NCBI RefSeq assembly: GCF_014764405.1
Contig: NZ_CP061725.1
Span: 2,294,001 to 2,358,000, forward strand
Direction: 5' to 3'
DNA from: Micromonospora craniellae
GTDB lineage: Bacteria; Actinomycetota; Actinomycetes; Mycobacteriales; Micromonosporaceae
Length of the DNA: 64,000 bases
Shown in pieces: positions 15,422-24,019 of the stretch (its first letter is position 1; the number at the start of each line of letters is the position of its first letter). Made by a program: the position numbers and the translations under genes. The notes beneath the pieces are model-generated. The model made no database searches. It was not told where the DNA came from and worked only from the letters and a program-made list of their open reading frames with translations.

Positions 15422-18400
15422 GTGATCGAGCAACGTGCCGTCGGCCGGTTCGCCCCGACCCGGGCCGGGATCATCAACCTGTGGGACTACCGGGACGAGG
15501 AGTTCATCTTCGTCGACGGGTGGCTGGTGCTGCGCGGGCCCAACGGCTCCGGCAAGACCAAGGCGCTGGAGGTGCTGTTCCCGTTCGTCCTCGACGGGCG
15601 GATCGAACCGCGCCGGCTCAACCCGTTCGCCAGCGAGGACCGGACGATGAAGTCGAACCTGCTCTACCGGGGGCAGGAGGTCACCCACGCGTACGTGTGG
15701 ATGGAGTTCGGCGACGGCGAGCAGTACGTGACCGTCGGCATCGGGTTGCGGGCACACCGGCACGTCGACCGGGTCACCCGCTGGCACTTCGTGGTCGACG
15801 GCCGGGTCGGGGTGGACTTCTCCCTGCTGGACGCCGACGACCGGCCGCTGAACCGCCGCGACCTGATCGACCGGCTGGGCGCCGAGGCGGTTCGGGACTC
15901 GGCGGCGGACTACCGGCAGCTCGTCGACGACCGGCTGTTCGGCCTCGGCCCGGCCCGCTACGAGCAGCTGCTGGACCTGGTGCTGACCCTGCGCAAGCCG
16001 CAATTGGCCAAGGACCTCAACCCGGTGGAGTTGTCCCGCACGTTGCAACGGGGGCTGCGCCCGGTCGAGGACCACCTGCTGGTGGAGGCCGCCCGCTCGT
16101 TCGACGACATGGAGGCGGTCGCCCGTACCCTCGAAGGGCTGGTGGCGGCGGACGGCGCCACCGCCGCGTTCCTGACGGTCTACTCGACCTATCTGCGCAC
16201 TCACGCGCGGGCGGCCGCCGATGCCCTGACCGCCCGCCGCGACGCGGTCGCCACCCGGTCGACCGCACTCGACGACGCCCGTCACGCTGCCGACGCCGCG
16301 GCCGAGTCAGCGACCGAGGCGGGTGAGCGGCTTCGGGCTGTCGAGGGCGAGCCCGGACGGCTCCGCGCCCACCTGGACAGTCTGAAGGCCTCAGCGGCAT
16401 ACCAGTCCCACGAGCAGCTCGCCGACCTGCAACGACACGTGCACGACCTGGCCGAGGCGGCCGGGCGTGCCGACGAGGCCGTCGTCGCCGAGGAGAGCGC
16501 GATGGCGCGGCGGCGTACCGAATGGGAACGGGCGACGGTCGCGGCCCGGGACACGCGGACGGCGGCCGATCGGCTCGCCGCCGATCTCCTGCTCGACGCC
16601 GAGGCGGCCGGGATCACCTGGAGCGCCGACGACACCGCCCCGGACGACCTGGCGGCCCGGATCACCGCGCGGGCTGCCGCCCGGCACGACGACGTGCGCG
16701 CCGTCCGCGCGCAGGTGGCGCGGCACGACCAGGCCGACCGGGACCACGCCCGGGCCGCCGCCGACGCGGCCGGCGCCTCGGCCGCCGCCGTCGACGCCGA
16801 GCAGGCCGAGCGGCACGCCGAGGACGCCGTCGCGCAGGCCCGCGCCCGGCTGCGCGCCCAGCTACAGCAGTGGGCGCAGGGCAACGCCGGGCTGCTGGCC
16901 GACATCGCCCGCCCGGACCTGACCGAGGTACTGGCCGCCGTCGTGGACGCCACCGGCGAGCCGGGCGCGCGGACCCTGCGCGAGGCGTACGCCGAGGCCA
17001 CGGCTACCACGGTGGCCGAGCGGCGGGACCGGCTCGCGGCGCTGGCGGCGCAGCGCGCGGCGCTGGCCGACCGGCGGGCCGAGGTGGCCACCGAACGGGA
17101 CCGGATCGCCGCCGAGCACGACGACGCGCCACCCGTCCCGGTGACCCGGCCCGCGCCACGCGCCGGCCGACCCGGGGCGCCGCTGTGGCGGCTGGTCCGT
17201 TTTGCCGACGGTGTGACCGGCGCGAACGCGGCGGCCGTCGAGGCGGCGCTACACGCGGCCGGGCTGCTGGACGCCTGGCTGCATCCCGACCCTGGGACCG
17301 CGACGGCCGCGCTGGCCGGCGACGACCTCGACGGCTACCTGCTGCCGCTGCCGCCGCACCGGCGGCCCACCGAAGCCACCCTCGCCGACGTGCTGGCACC
17401 CGAGAAACAGGACGACGTGCCGGCCGCACGGATCATCGAGGTGCTCACCTCGGTGGCGCTGGCCGACGTGACCACGCCCGACGCCGCGCCGGTGATCGGC
17501 GTGGACGGCCGGTACGTCCAGGGCATCGCCGCCGGACGGTTCGCCAAGACCTCCTGCGAGTACATCGGCGCGACCGCCCGGGCCACCCGCCGTGCCGCCC
17601 GGGTCGCCGAGTGCGACCGGCTGCTGGTCGTCATCGACGCCGACCTCGACGCGGTGGACCGCGACCGGGCGTCCGTCGAGGCGCTGCTGGCGGCGGTGGA
17701 CGCGGCCGCCGCGCACCTGCCGGCACCCGCGCCGGTCCACACCGCGCTGCGTGAGCTGGATCGGGCCGCCGCGACGCTGCGCGCCCGGCAGGAGGCCAGC
17801 GCGGCCGCCGCCACCCGCCTCGACCAGGCCCTGGCCGAGGCGGCCGCTGCTGCGGCCGCGCTGCGCCGGAGCACGGCAGAGCGGTCGCTGCCGGTCGACC
17901 GGCTCGACGACACCGCCGAAGCGGTGAGCCGCTTCGAGAAGCGAGGGGTACGCCTGGAGGGCGCGCGGACCGCCGCCGCGCGTGCCACCGAGCAGGAGGA
18001 CCAGGCCCGGCAGCGCCACGACGAGGCAGTCGACCGGTTCACCGCCGCGGCGGACACGGCACGCACCGCCCTCGTGCGGCACCAGGAGAAGGCGGAGGCG
18101 TACCGGACGTTGCGCGACAGCGTGGGCGTCGACGCGGAACGGGTGCTGGCCGACGTGGCCCGGACCGCCGACGCGATCATCGAGGCGGAACAGGCCGTCG
18201 AGCAGGCCCGCACCGCACTCGCCACTGCCCGGGAGCGGCGGATCGCCGTGCTCACCCGGGTGGAGTTGGGCGAGCAGGCCCTGGTTGCCGCCGTCACCGA
18301 GGCGCAGCACGACGCCCAGCGGCTGCGCCCGTACGCCCAGCCGGACCTGCTCGGCATGCTGCGCTGTCCGACCGACCTGCGTTGGCCGGCGCAGACCTCG

Positions 18401-19546
18401 GAGGACGAGCTGCATCCGCAGGTGGCCGCCCTGCACGAGGCGATCCTCGCCGCCACGCGGGAGCTGAGCCCCACCGAGACGTCGCTGAAGCAGAGCGCCA
18501 CCCGCCTCACCACCGCGCTGACCGAGTTGCAGGCGCAACTTCCCGCCGCCGGCCTCGATCACCGGCCCGAGTGGGACACCGACGACGGGGTGATCGTGGT
18601 CCGGGTCGCCGACGAGCAGGGCTTGAGCCCGGTCGCGCACTTCGCCGACCGGATCGCCCGCGAGCGCCGCGACCAGGAGCAACTGCTGACCGACTCCGAG
18701 CAGCGGGTGCTGGAGGACGCCCTGCTCGGGCAACTCGCCCGGCAGATCCACCACCGGACCATCGAGGCCCGTGACCTGGTGGCGGCTATGGACAGCCAGA
18801 TGCGGGCCCGACGGATGTCCTCCGGGCTCACCGTAGGCGTCGGCTGGCGGCTCGCCGACGACCTCGACGCCGAGCAACGCGACGTCTGCAAGCTCCTCGA
18901 ACGCGACCCGGCCCGGCTCGGGCCGGCCCAGCTCACCACCATGCGCCGGCACTTCGCCGCCCGGATCAAGACGGCGCGGGCCACCGCGCCCGAACGGCCC
19001 TACCGGGAACTACTCGGCGACGTCCTCGACTACCGGCAGTGGCGGACGTTCGCGTTTACCCTGCACCGGCCCGGCGGCGGCACGGAGGCGCTGACCCGGG
19101 CCCGACACAGCCAGCTCTCCGGCGGCGAACAGTCGGTCTCCCTGCACCTGCCACTGTTCGCCGCCGCCAACGCGCTGTTCGGCTCGGCGCGACCCGATGC
19201 ACCCCGGCTGCTCGGCCTCGACGAGGCATTCGCCGGCGTGGACGACACCGGACGGGGTGAGCTGATGGCCTTGGCGAAACAGTTCGACCTGGACCTGTTC
19301 ATGACCGGCTACGACCTCTGGGCCACCCACCCGGCGGTCAGCGGCGCCGCCCACTACGACCTGTCGCACTCCGCCGTGGAACACGCCGTGTCGACGGTGC
19401 TGCTGGTCTGGGACGGCACAACCAACATCGCCGACTTCGACGGAACCCTGGCCCGTGCCCTCGGCTCCCCGGAGACCCGCCGCGCCCCCGGTGTTCGCGA
19501 CGAACCTAAGCGGGCCGGCGTGCTGCTCGACCTCACCGACGAATGA
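15422..19546 (+). CDS. jetC: Wadjet type II JetC, SMC-like ATPase (TIGR02680)
   Basis: 1374 residues with GTG start. The N-terminal head has Walker A GPNGSGKT at residues 39-46. A long Ala/Glu/Arg-rich coiled coil runs from about 240 to 1200, interrupted near 560-740 by a hinge-like globular part. The C-terminal head has the ABC signature LSGGEQ near 1230 and Walker B LLGLDEAF near 1265. JetC is the motor that extrudes loops on plasmids and presents them to the JetD nuclease. Length and motifs are complete. Confidence 0.95.
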   Translation: MIEQRAVGRFAPTRAGIINLWDYRDEEFIFVDGWLVLRGPNGSGKTKALEVLFPFVLDGRIEPRRLNPFASEDRTMKSNLLYRGQEVTHAYVWMEFGDGEQYVTVGIGLRAHRHVDRVTRWHFVVDGRVGVDFSLLDADDRPLNRRDLIDRLGAEAVRDSAADYRQLVDDRLFGLGPARYEQLLDLVLTLRKPQLAKDLNPVELSRTLQRGLRPVEDHLLVEAARSFDDMEAVARTLEGLVAADGATAAFLTVYSTYLRTHARAAADALTARRDAVATRSTALDDARHAADAAAESATEAGERLRAVEGEPGRLRAHLDSLKASAAYQSHEQLADLQRHVHDLAEAAGRADEAVVAEESAMARRRTEWERATVAARDTRTAADRLAADLLLDAEAAGITWSADDTAPDDLAARITARAAARHDDVRAVRAQVARHDQADRDHARAAADAAGASAAAVDAEQAERHAEDAVAQARARLRAQLQQWAQGNAGLLADIARPDLTEVLAAVVDATGEPGARTLREAYAEATATTVAERRDRLAALAAQRAALADRRAEVATERDRIAAEHDDAPPVPVTRPAPRAGRPGAPLWRLVRFADGVTGANAAAVEAALHAAGLLDAWLHPDPGTATAALAGDDLDGYLLPLPPHRRPTEATLADVLAPEKQDDVPAARIIEVLTSVALADVTTPDAAPVIGVDGRYVQGIAAGRFAKTSCEYIGATARATRRAARVAECDRLLVVIDADLDAVDRDRASVEALLAAVDAAAAHLPAPAPVHTALRELDRAAATLRARQEASAAAATRLDQALAEAAAAAAALRRSTAERSLPVDRLDDTAEAVSRFEKRGVRLEGARTAAARATEQEDQARQRHDEAVDRFTAAADTARTALVRHQEKAEAYRTLRDSVGVDAERVLADVARTADAIIEAEQAVEQARTALATARERRIAVLTRVELGEQALVAAVTEAQHDAQRLRPYAQPDLLGMLRCPTDLRWPAQTSEDELHPQVAALHEAILAATRELSPTETSLKQSATRLTTALTELQAQLPAAGLDHRPEWDTDDGVIVVRVADEQGLSPVAHFADRIARERRDQEQLLTDSEQRVLEDALLGQLARQIHHRTIEARDLVAAMDSQMRARRMSSGLTVGVGWRLADDLDAEQRDVCKLLERDPARLGPAQLTTMRRHFAARIKTARATAPERPYRELLGDVLDYRQWRTFAFTLHRPGGGTEALTRARHSQLSGGEQSVSLHLPLFAAANALFGSARPDAPRLLGLDEAFAGVDDTGRGELMALAKQFDLDLFMTGYDLWATHPAVSGAAHYDLSHSAVEHAVSTVLLVWDGTTNIADFDGTLARALGSPETRRAPGVRDEPKRAGVLLDLTDE

Positions 19547-20829
19547 CCGACGGGCGCGGCGAACGGCCGTCGGACCGGTCCGCCGCACATCCGTCGCTCA
19601 TGCCGGCCGGGCGGGATCGGCCGGGCGGTCCGGCGGGTCTCGTCGAGCAGCCCGGCTGGCGGCGATTGCTGGCGGCCGCCCGGCGCAGCCTGGAACGCAG
19701 CGGTGGCCGGCTCGACACCACTGTGACGCTTTCCATCCCCACCGACGACGAACGTCTCGTGATCATCGGCATCACCGGCACCCACCGCTCGGCCGCAGCG
19801 GCACGCCTCAGCGTCCGACTCGGCGCGGTGGACGAGCACCTTCACGCGGCGCACGGAGTCGGCCTGATCGAAGTGCTCACCGCGACGGCCCCACTGCGCA
19901 ACCGACCGTCCGACCTCAAACGCGAGGCGGTGGCCCGCGATGCCGTCCTCGCTGCGGCCCACGAGGGCCGACACGCCGGCACCGCCTGGTACGCCGAGTG
20001 GCTCGACGGGCTGCGCCGCGACGGCACCCTGACCCGCATCGTCCGCGCCGGACTGCCGTTCGAGGATGTGGTCCGCGTCCTGGACGCGCTGCCCGTGGCC
20101 GACGAACCGATACCGGTCTTCGCCGATCGGGTGCTGGACGACACGAAGGCCCTCACTGACGGGCCGCTGCGCGGGCTCGTTCTCCGTGCCGTCGCCGCCT
20201 GGCAGCAGACGGCGCTCCCGGTCGACGGCGAGCAGGAACGGGCGTTGTGGGAATCGGTCGGTCTGGTCCCGGACGACCTCGCCAGCCAGGTGCTGGTACT
20301 CAACGCACCGGCCACCGGCGGGCTGGTCGGGCGGTGGCTGACGGAAGCCGCGCAGGCAGGTGTGCCAATGCGGGTCACCCTGCACCAACTGCGCCTGGCA
20401 CCGCTCACACTGAACTGCGACGAGTTGTACGTCTGCGAGAACCCCGCTGTGCTGCGCGCGGCCACCACCGCGCTGGGGGCCCAGGCCCCACCGCTGATCT
20501 GCACCGAAGGGGTGCCGTCGGTCGCCGTTCACACGTTGCTGAGCGCGGCACAGGGAGCGGTGATCTGGTGGCGCAACGACTTCGACTGGGCCGGCGTACG
20601 ACTGACCGCGGCGGCTCTCCAGCGGTATCCGGGCGCGGTTCCGTGGCGGATGACGGCGGCTGACTACCTGCCGAGGGCGGGCACCGGCACGGCACTGATC
20701 GGTACGCCCACCCGGACGCCGTGGGACGAGTCGCTGGGCGAGTCGATGCGGCGGACCAGCCGCGCGGTGATGGAGGAGCGGCTGCTCGACCTGCTGATCG
20801 CCGACCTGCGCGTGAGCGGAGCCGGGTAA
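19543..20829 (+). CDS. jetD: Wadjet type II JetD nuclease (TIGR02679/DUF2399, TOPRIM)
   Basis: 428 residues; the ATG overlaps the jetC stop. The C-terminal TOPRIM-like domain has the conserved Glu in CTEGVPS near residue 322 and the DFDWAG acidic motif near 345, as in the topoisomerase VI A-like JetD subunit that cleaves the trapped plasmid. The N-terminal part is the JetC-binding region. With jetA-C this makes an apparently intact type II system. Confidence 0.93.
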   Translation: MTDGRGERPSDRSAAHPSLMPAGRDRPGGPAGLVEQPGWRRLLAAARRSLERSGGRLDTTVTLSIPTDDERLVIIGITGTHRSAAAARLSVRLGAVDEHLHAAHGVGLIEVLTATAPLRNRPSDLKREAVARDAVLAAAHEGRHAGTAWYAEWLDGLRRDGTLTRIVRAGLPFEDVVRVLDALPVADEPIPVFADRVLDDTKALTDGPLRGLVLRAVAAWQQTALPVDGEQERALWESVGLVPDDLASQVLVLNAPATGGLVGRWLTEAAQAGVPMRVTLHQLRLAPLTLNCDELYVCENPAVLRAATTALGAQAPPLICTEGVPSVAVHTLLSAAQGAVIWWRNDFDWAGVRLTAAALQRYPGAVPWRMTAADYLPRAGTGTALIGTPTRTPWDESLGESMRRTSRAVMEERLLDLLIADLRVSGAG

Positions 20830-20860
20830 CGGCTGGCAGGAGTCGACCAACTCACTGGAT

Positions 20861-20928
20861 GCCGCAGGTCGAACGCCGCAGGCCCGGGTAGCCGCAAATC
20901 GAAAGAGCGCCTCGTCGCAGATCGAACG
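20861..20928 (+). repeat. Cluster of three GCCGCARRTCGAAMG direct repeats
   Basis: GCCGCAGGTCGAACG, GCCGCAAATCGAAAG and GTCGCAGATCGAACG start at 20861, 20891 and 20914 in the same orientation, spaced 30 and 23 bp. The same motif occurs three times at 23777-23837 with exact 23-bp spacing. Such regularly spaced repeats resemble transposase-binding ends of large transposons or iterons. Confidence 0.7.
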
Positions 20929-21014
20929 TGCGCTGGTTGAGTTGACCGGTCATCGACGAGGTCCGACTCGCTCCGGAACTACTGCTGGCCATCAAGGCAA
21001 CCCTCGGTGAGGAC

Positions 21015-21195
21015 CCGGTCATCGGCCTGCATAAACGGGCAGCGACCGGTGTTAGGAAACCGGTGCTCTACTCCCTGAGCTACGCGGGCCGGACGATCAA
21101 CGCCATTCGGCGGCGGCTGTCAGCGTACCGCAGGAAGCTCCCGGGGTGATCAGCGCTGGCACCGCCACCAGTGGATCACACACCGACCGCACATC
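21015..21195. repeat. Long direct repeat, copy 2
   Basis: Nearly identical to 9395-9575 and in the same orientation, including the tRNA-Arg fragment and the ACCGCAGGAAGCTCCCGGGG segment. Beyond it lies TOTE-derived sequence, whereas beyond copy 1 lies VapBC. Confidence 0.85.
21049..21089 (-). pseudogene. 5' half of tRNA-Arg(CCT), copy 2
   Basis: The minus strand reads GCCCGCG, a D-arm AGCTCAGGGAGTAGAGC and an anticodon arm CCGGTTTCCTAACACCGG with CCT. The arm has one extra base, and no variable loop or T-arm follows. Immediately after comes a hairpin, CCGGTC ... GACCGG with inner CTGC/GCAG. Confidence 0.75.
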
Positions 21196-21261
21196 GCTGC
21201 GACGGCCCCCTCGGGCGGTCTGTGTGCGCTGTCGAGCTGACAGCGCGAATGGGGTCGACCT

Positions 21262-21486
21262 CCGGGCGGAGCGGTTACGCGCGGAGAACGCCCGGCTGGC
21301 ACGTCTGCTGGAACTGCGCGGCCAGGACACGACTGCGGCACCGGAACGCCCGTACCGGCGCTGCCGGGTGGATGCCTGCGGTCGCCGGAGGCTGGCGTAA
21401 GGGTGTGGACCGGCGGGGTGCCGCCTACCTGCCACGTACGACGGAGGTCGTCGCGGCGCATCTGGTCGGCGACATGTTCATGGGCC
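21262..21486 (+). pseudogene. TOTE primase-helicase fragment, copy 3
   Basis: The coiled-coil start (ERLRAENARLARLLELRGQD) and, in another frame, the block NARTGAAGWMPAVAGGW to AAHLVGDMFMGL match residues about 18-45 and 85-131 of the intact protein. An internal deletion of roughly 120 bp joins them out of frame. Downstream the sequence switches to an unrelated DUF4143-like end. Confidence 0.8.
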
Positions 21487-21710
21487 TGTCCGAGCTGTCC
21501 CGGCAGCTCACCTGGTCCGAGGAGTTCCTCGACCTGGCCCACTACCGCGACCAGAGCAGGTACGAAGTCGACGCAGTGCTGGAGAGCAGAGCCGGCCAGG
21601 TGCTCGGGATCGGAGTCAAAGCAGCCACCACCGTCGGACCCGACGACTTCCGCGGGCTACGCCGGCTCGCCGACCGCGGCAGGCACAGCCTTTCTCGGGA
21701 GGGCATATGA
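21487..21710 (+). pseudogene. 3' end of a DUF4143 (AAA ATPase) gene
   Basis: Fused in frame behind the TOTE fragment. The stretch LTWSEEFLDLAHYRDQ, EVDAVLESRAGQVLGIGVKA and DDFRGLRRLADR is the nuclease-like C-terminal DUF4143 domain found behind AAA+ ATPases. The ATPase part is absent. Its stop overlaps the ATG of the next gene. Confidence 0.7.
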
Positions 21711-23029
21711 CCAGGCCATCGGTTCTCATGATCGGCGCCGACCCATACGTGTTGCGGGCCTGCGAGGCGCACGACGTCGAGACCGTCCTCCTCTGCAACT
21801 CCGGCGCCTACGATTCGGGACGCATTCACATGCCCCCCGGCGGGACGATAATCCGGGTCGACGACGTGACCAATGTCGAGGACCTCGTCGGCGGGCTGCA
21901 CCGCGCCGGCATGGGCGGTCGCTCGTTCGACGCCGTCCAGACGACCTGGGAGTTCTCGGTGGTCACCGCCGCCGTACTCGCCCGCACCATGGGCACCCGC
22001 GGCATCGCCCCAGAGACCGCCCTGCACTTCCGGGACAAGTCGCTGCAGAAGAGCAGGTTGGCGGCGGCAGGTGTCCCGGTCGCCCGCACCGAGGTCGTCC
22101 ACGACCTATACGACGTCAGCACCGTCGAATTCGCTTTCGAACGCGCGGTGCTCAAGCCGATCGCCGGCGGCGGCACCACCTCGACCAGCGTCGTCCGCGA
22201 CCGCGCCGAGCTGGAGAAGCTCAGCCGTGAGTGCCGCGAGAAGAAGGAGACCGCCCGGACCTTCTTGCTGGAGGAGTTTGTCGAGGGCGACGAGTGGATG
22301 GCCGAGGGCGTCGTCCACGACGGCGAGATTCTCTTCTTCGGCCTGGGCGCCTACACCGAGCCTTGCCTGGCGGCGGTCGACGGGCAGGAGCCGCTGTCGC
22401 TGCGCCGGCTCGACCCGACCACTGACGCCGACGCCTACGCCGCAACGGAGCCGGTCGTCCGCGACGCGATCGCCGCGCTGGGCCTGCGCGACAGCGTCTT
22501 CCACATGGAGCTGTTCCGCGAGAAGGAGACCGGGCGCATCGTCTTCAGCGAGTGTGCGGCCCGTCGTGGAGGCGCCCTCACCCAGGAACAGGTGCTCGCC
22601 AAGTTCAACGTCGACCTGGGCGAGGCCGCCCTGCTCTGCGCCCTCGGCCGCAGGCCGCGGCTCGATGTGAAGGTTCACCCGGGTACCGTCGGCTGCGCTG
22701 GCCTGTACGGTCCACCCGGAACCATCGTCGACTACCCGGACACCGACGCCCTGATGGCCTTGCCCGACGTCGCCTTCGTGCAGCTGTGGGTGCCGCCCGG
22801 CGCCACCCTGAGCAGCAAGTTCTCCGCCTCGGCCGACATGCTCGGCGCAGTCCTGCTGGTCAGTGACTCGGTGGAGGAGTTCGACCGGCGGGTGACCGAG
22901 ACGAGGCAGTGGTTCGCCAATCGGCTGGCCGTCGCAGACCCGGCCTTGACCGGCGGGCAGCGCTGGGCATGGGTACGCCGGCAGTGGCCTGACCGCAACT
23001 ACTCCGACAGCCTGTTCCCGCCGGCGTGA
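21707..23029 (+). CDS. ATP-grasp domain ligase
   Basis: 440 residues with a GGGAGGG ribosome site just upstream. The N-terminal Rossmann-like domain starts VLMIGADPYVLRACEAHDVE. The ATP-grasp core shows FRDKSLQKSRLAAAGVPVA, the AVLKPIAGGGTTS lysine/glycine block, the LLEEFVEGDEWMAEG block and the Mg-binding end IVFSECAARRGG. Stand-alone ATP-grasp proteins of this kind join a carboxylate to an amine in peptide or natural-product assembly; the substrate cannot be told. The next gene, overlapping by 4 nt, was an MFS transporter that is now truncated, so the pair looks like a small biosynthesis-export unit that lost its exporter. Confidence 0.85.
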   Translation: MTRPSVLMIGADPYVLRACEAHDVETVLLCNSGAYDSGRIHMPPGGTIIRVDDVTNVEDLVGGLHRAGMGGRSFDAVQTTWEFSVVTAAVLARTMGTRGIAPETALHFRDKSLQKSRLAAAGVPVARTEVVHDLYDVSTVEFAFERAVLKPIAGGGTTSTSVVRDRAELEKLSRECREKKETARTFLLEEFVEGDEWMAEGVVHDGEILFFGLGAYTEPCLAAVDGQEPLSLRRLDPTTDADAYAATEPVVRDAIAALGLRDSVFHMELFREKETGRIVFSECAARRGGALTQEQVLAKFNVDLGEAALLCALGRRPRLDVKVHPGTVGCAGLYGPPGTIVDYPDTDALMALPDVAFVQLWVPPGATLSSKFSASADMLGAVLLVSDSVEEFDRRVTETRQWFANRLAVADPALTGGQRWAWVRRQWPDRNYSDSLFPPA

Positions 23030-23186
23030 CCGCCGGCCCGACGACGACCGCATCAGCACGTGCCCTGATCCGTCGCCTACTGCCTCCGACGGGGCCGCAG
23101 CGGGCGCTGGCCGGGTCGGTCTTCGCCGTCACCATCGGCGGCGGCATGATGTTCAGCAGCTCGCTGTACCTGACTCGGATCATCGG
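23026..23186 (+). pseudogene. MFS transporter, N-terminal remnant
   Basis: The first 53 residues (GPQRALAGSVFAVTIGGGMMFSSSLYLTRIIG) look like the cytoplasmic start and first membrane helix of a major-facilitator exporter translationally coupled to the ATP-grasp gene. After LTRIIG the frame continues to 23346 with low-complexity Arg/Pro sequence, so the rest of the gene has been deleted. Confidence 0.6.
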
Positions 23187-23589
23187 CAGCCGGTGCCCCG
23201 GCCGCCGCCCGGCCGTGGCCGCCCGCGGTACGACGCCATCACGGCAGGGCTGGCCACCGAAGGCCCGCAGTGGCGACACGCAGGACATCCGCCGTCCCCA
23301 GCGGCACCTTCGACCGCCCACCGGCGACCACCCGGCCGAACCATAATTCGAGCACTCGGCGAACGCGCTCCGGAGGGATACCCATTCCCTAAATGGCCGC
23401 GCCGACATCGGCACAAGAGAGGGTAGGAATTCCGGGCAGAACACACCGCGACCGCAGAATTCGGAGGGTCGCCGCGCTAATCGTTCGATCACCCACCCAG
23501 ATCCAGATCGACGCCGTTGACGGCCACGTACCGGCCCGTTCTCACTCGCAAGCCCACGGCCTGCACTGTCGTCGTCACGATCTTCTCCG
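23187..23589. other. Non-coding junction DNA
   Basis: About 400 bases between the MFS remnant and a LuxR-type fragment. Codon-like bias is visible, but no frame gives a recognisable protein. Confidence 0.4.
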
Positions 23590-23736
23590 CTCAACGACGA
23601 GATCGCCGGACGGCTCTACGTGACGCTGTCGACGGTCAAGACGCATCTGGCGAACGTGCAACGCAAACTGGCCGCCCGCAACCGGGTCGAGATCGCGGCC
23701 TGGGCGTGGCGCAACGACGTCTGCTCCCCGACCTGA
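23590..23736 (+). pseudogene. LuxR/NarL-type HTH, C-terminal fragment
   Basis: The frame reads NDEIAGRLYVTLSTVKTHLANV then QRKLAARNRVEIAAWAW, the second half of the GerE-type HTH that ends NarL-family response regulators, and stops at TGA 23734-23736. There is no start or receiver domain. Confidence 0.75.
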
Positions 23737-23776
23737 CCGAGCCGGCACGCAAAAGACACACATCACATACCAACTG

Positions 23777-23837
23777 CCCGCAAATCGACCATGGATCTTC
23801 CCGCAAATCGAAAGCGGAAGGTGCCGCAGATCGAAAG
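23777..23837 (+). repeat. Second cluster of 23-bp-spaced direct repeats
   Basis: CCGCAAATCGACC, CCGCAAATCGAAAG and CCGCAGATCGAAAG begin at 23778, 23801 and 23824, exactly 23 bp apart and in the same orientation as the cluster at 20861-20928. The repeats bracket 2.9 kb of fragmentary DNA with the ATP-grasp gene. Confidence 0.72.
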
Positions 23838-23872
23838 TTTGCGGCCTATGCTGGTCCGATCGGGGTGCGGCG

Positions 23873-24019
23873 GTGCTGCACCTGCTGCGGGTGCAGCACG
23901 ACGGGGCACGGGTGCTGGGTGCGCTCGGTGTTGATGTCGGCCTCCACCATCGTGGTCGCGCTCAACTGCTGCGCCGGGTCCGGCTCCGGCCGCAGGATCA
24001 GACGGGTGCGGCGGGGTAG
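23873..24019 (+). pseudogene. Clp N-terminal domain protein, 3' fragment
   Basis: 48 residues reading VLHLLRVQHDGARVLGALGVD resemble the second repeat of a Clp N-domain, as in stand-alone actinobacterial ClpC-N-like proteins. The fragment ends at TAG 24017-24019 and overlaps the 3' end of modC on the other strand. No start is present. Confidence 0.45.

Larger units (their letters stand above)
20830..21261. other. Gene-free stretch after Wadjet
   Basis: It contains the first 23-bp-type repeat cluster, then the second copy of the long direct repeat with the tRNA-Arg 5' half. Both are listed separately; nothing else is seen. Confidence 0.6.

Noticed and set aside
13766..16285. Very long minus-strand open frames opposite the Wadjet genes (also at 17249-18952)
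   Set aside because: They are antisense shadows created by high GC at third positions; the translations are low-complexity Arg/Gly/Val-rich and match no family, while the plus-strand jet genes are clear.
20861..20928. CRISPR array
   Set aside because: Repeats are short, degenerate and only three per cluster, with 8-15 bp between them; no cas genes are present.
23026..23346. Complete 106-aa membrane protein
   Set aside because: After the first helix the chain is Arg/Pro-rich noise; the coupling to the ATP-grasp gene and the helix fit a truncated MFS transporter better.
1..24000. Prophage or ICE proper
   Set aside because: No integrase, terminase, capsid, relaxase or transfer genes are visible; only insertion sequences and tRNA-associated repeats support mobility.
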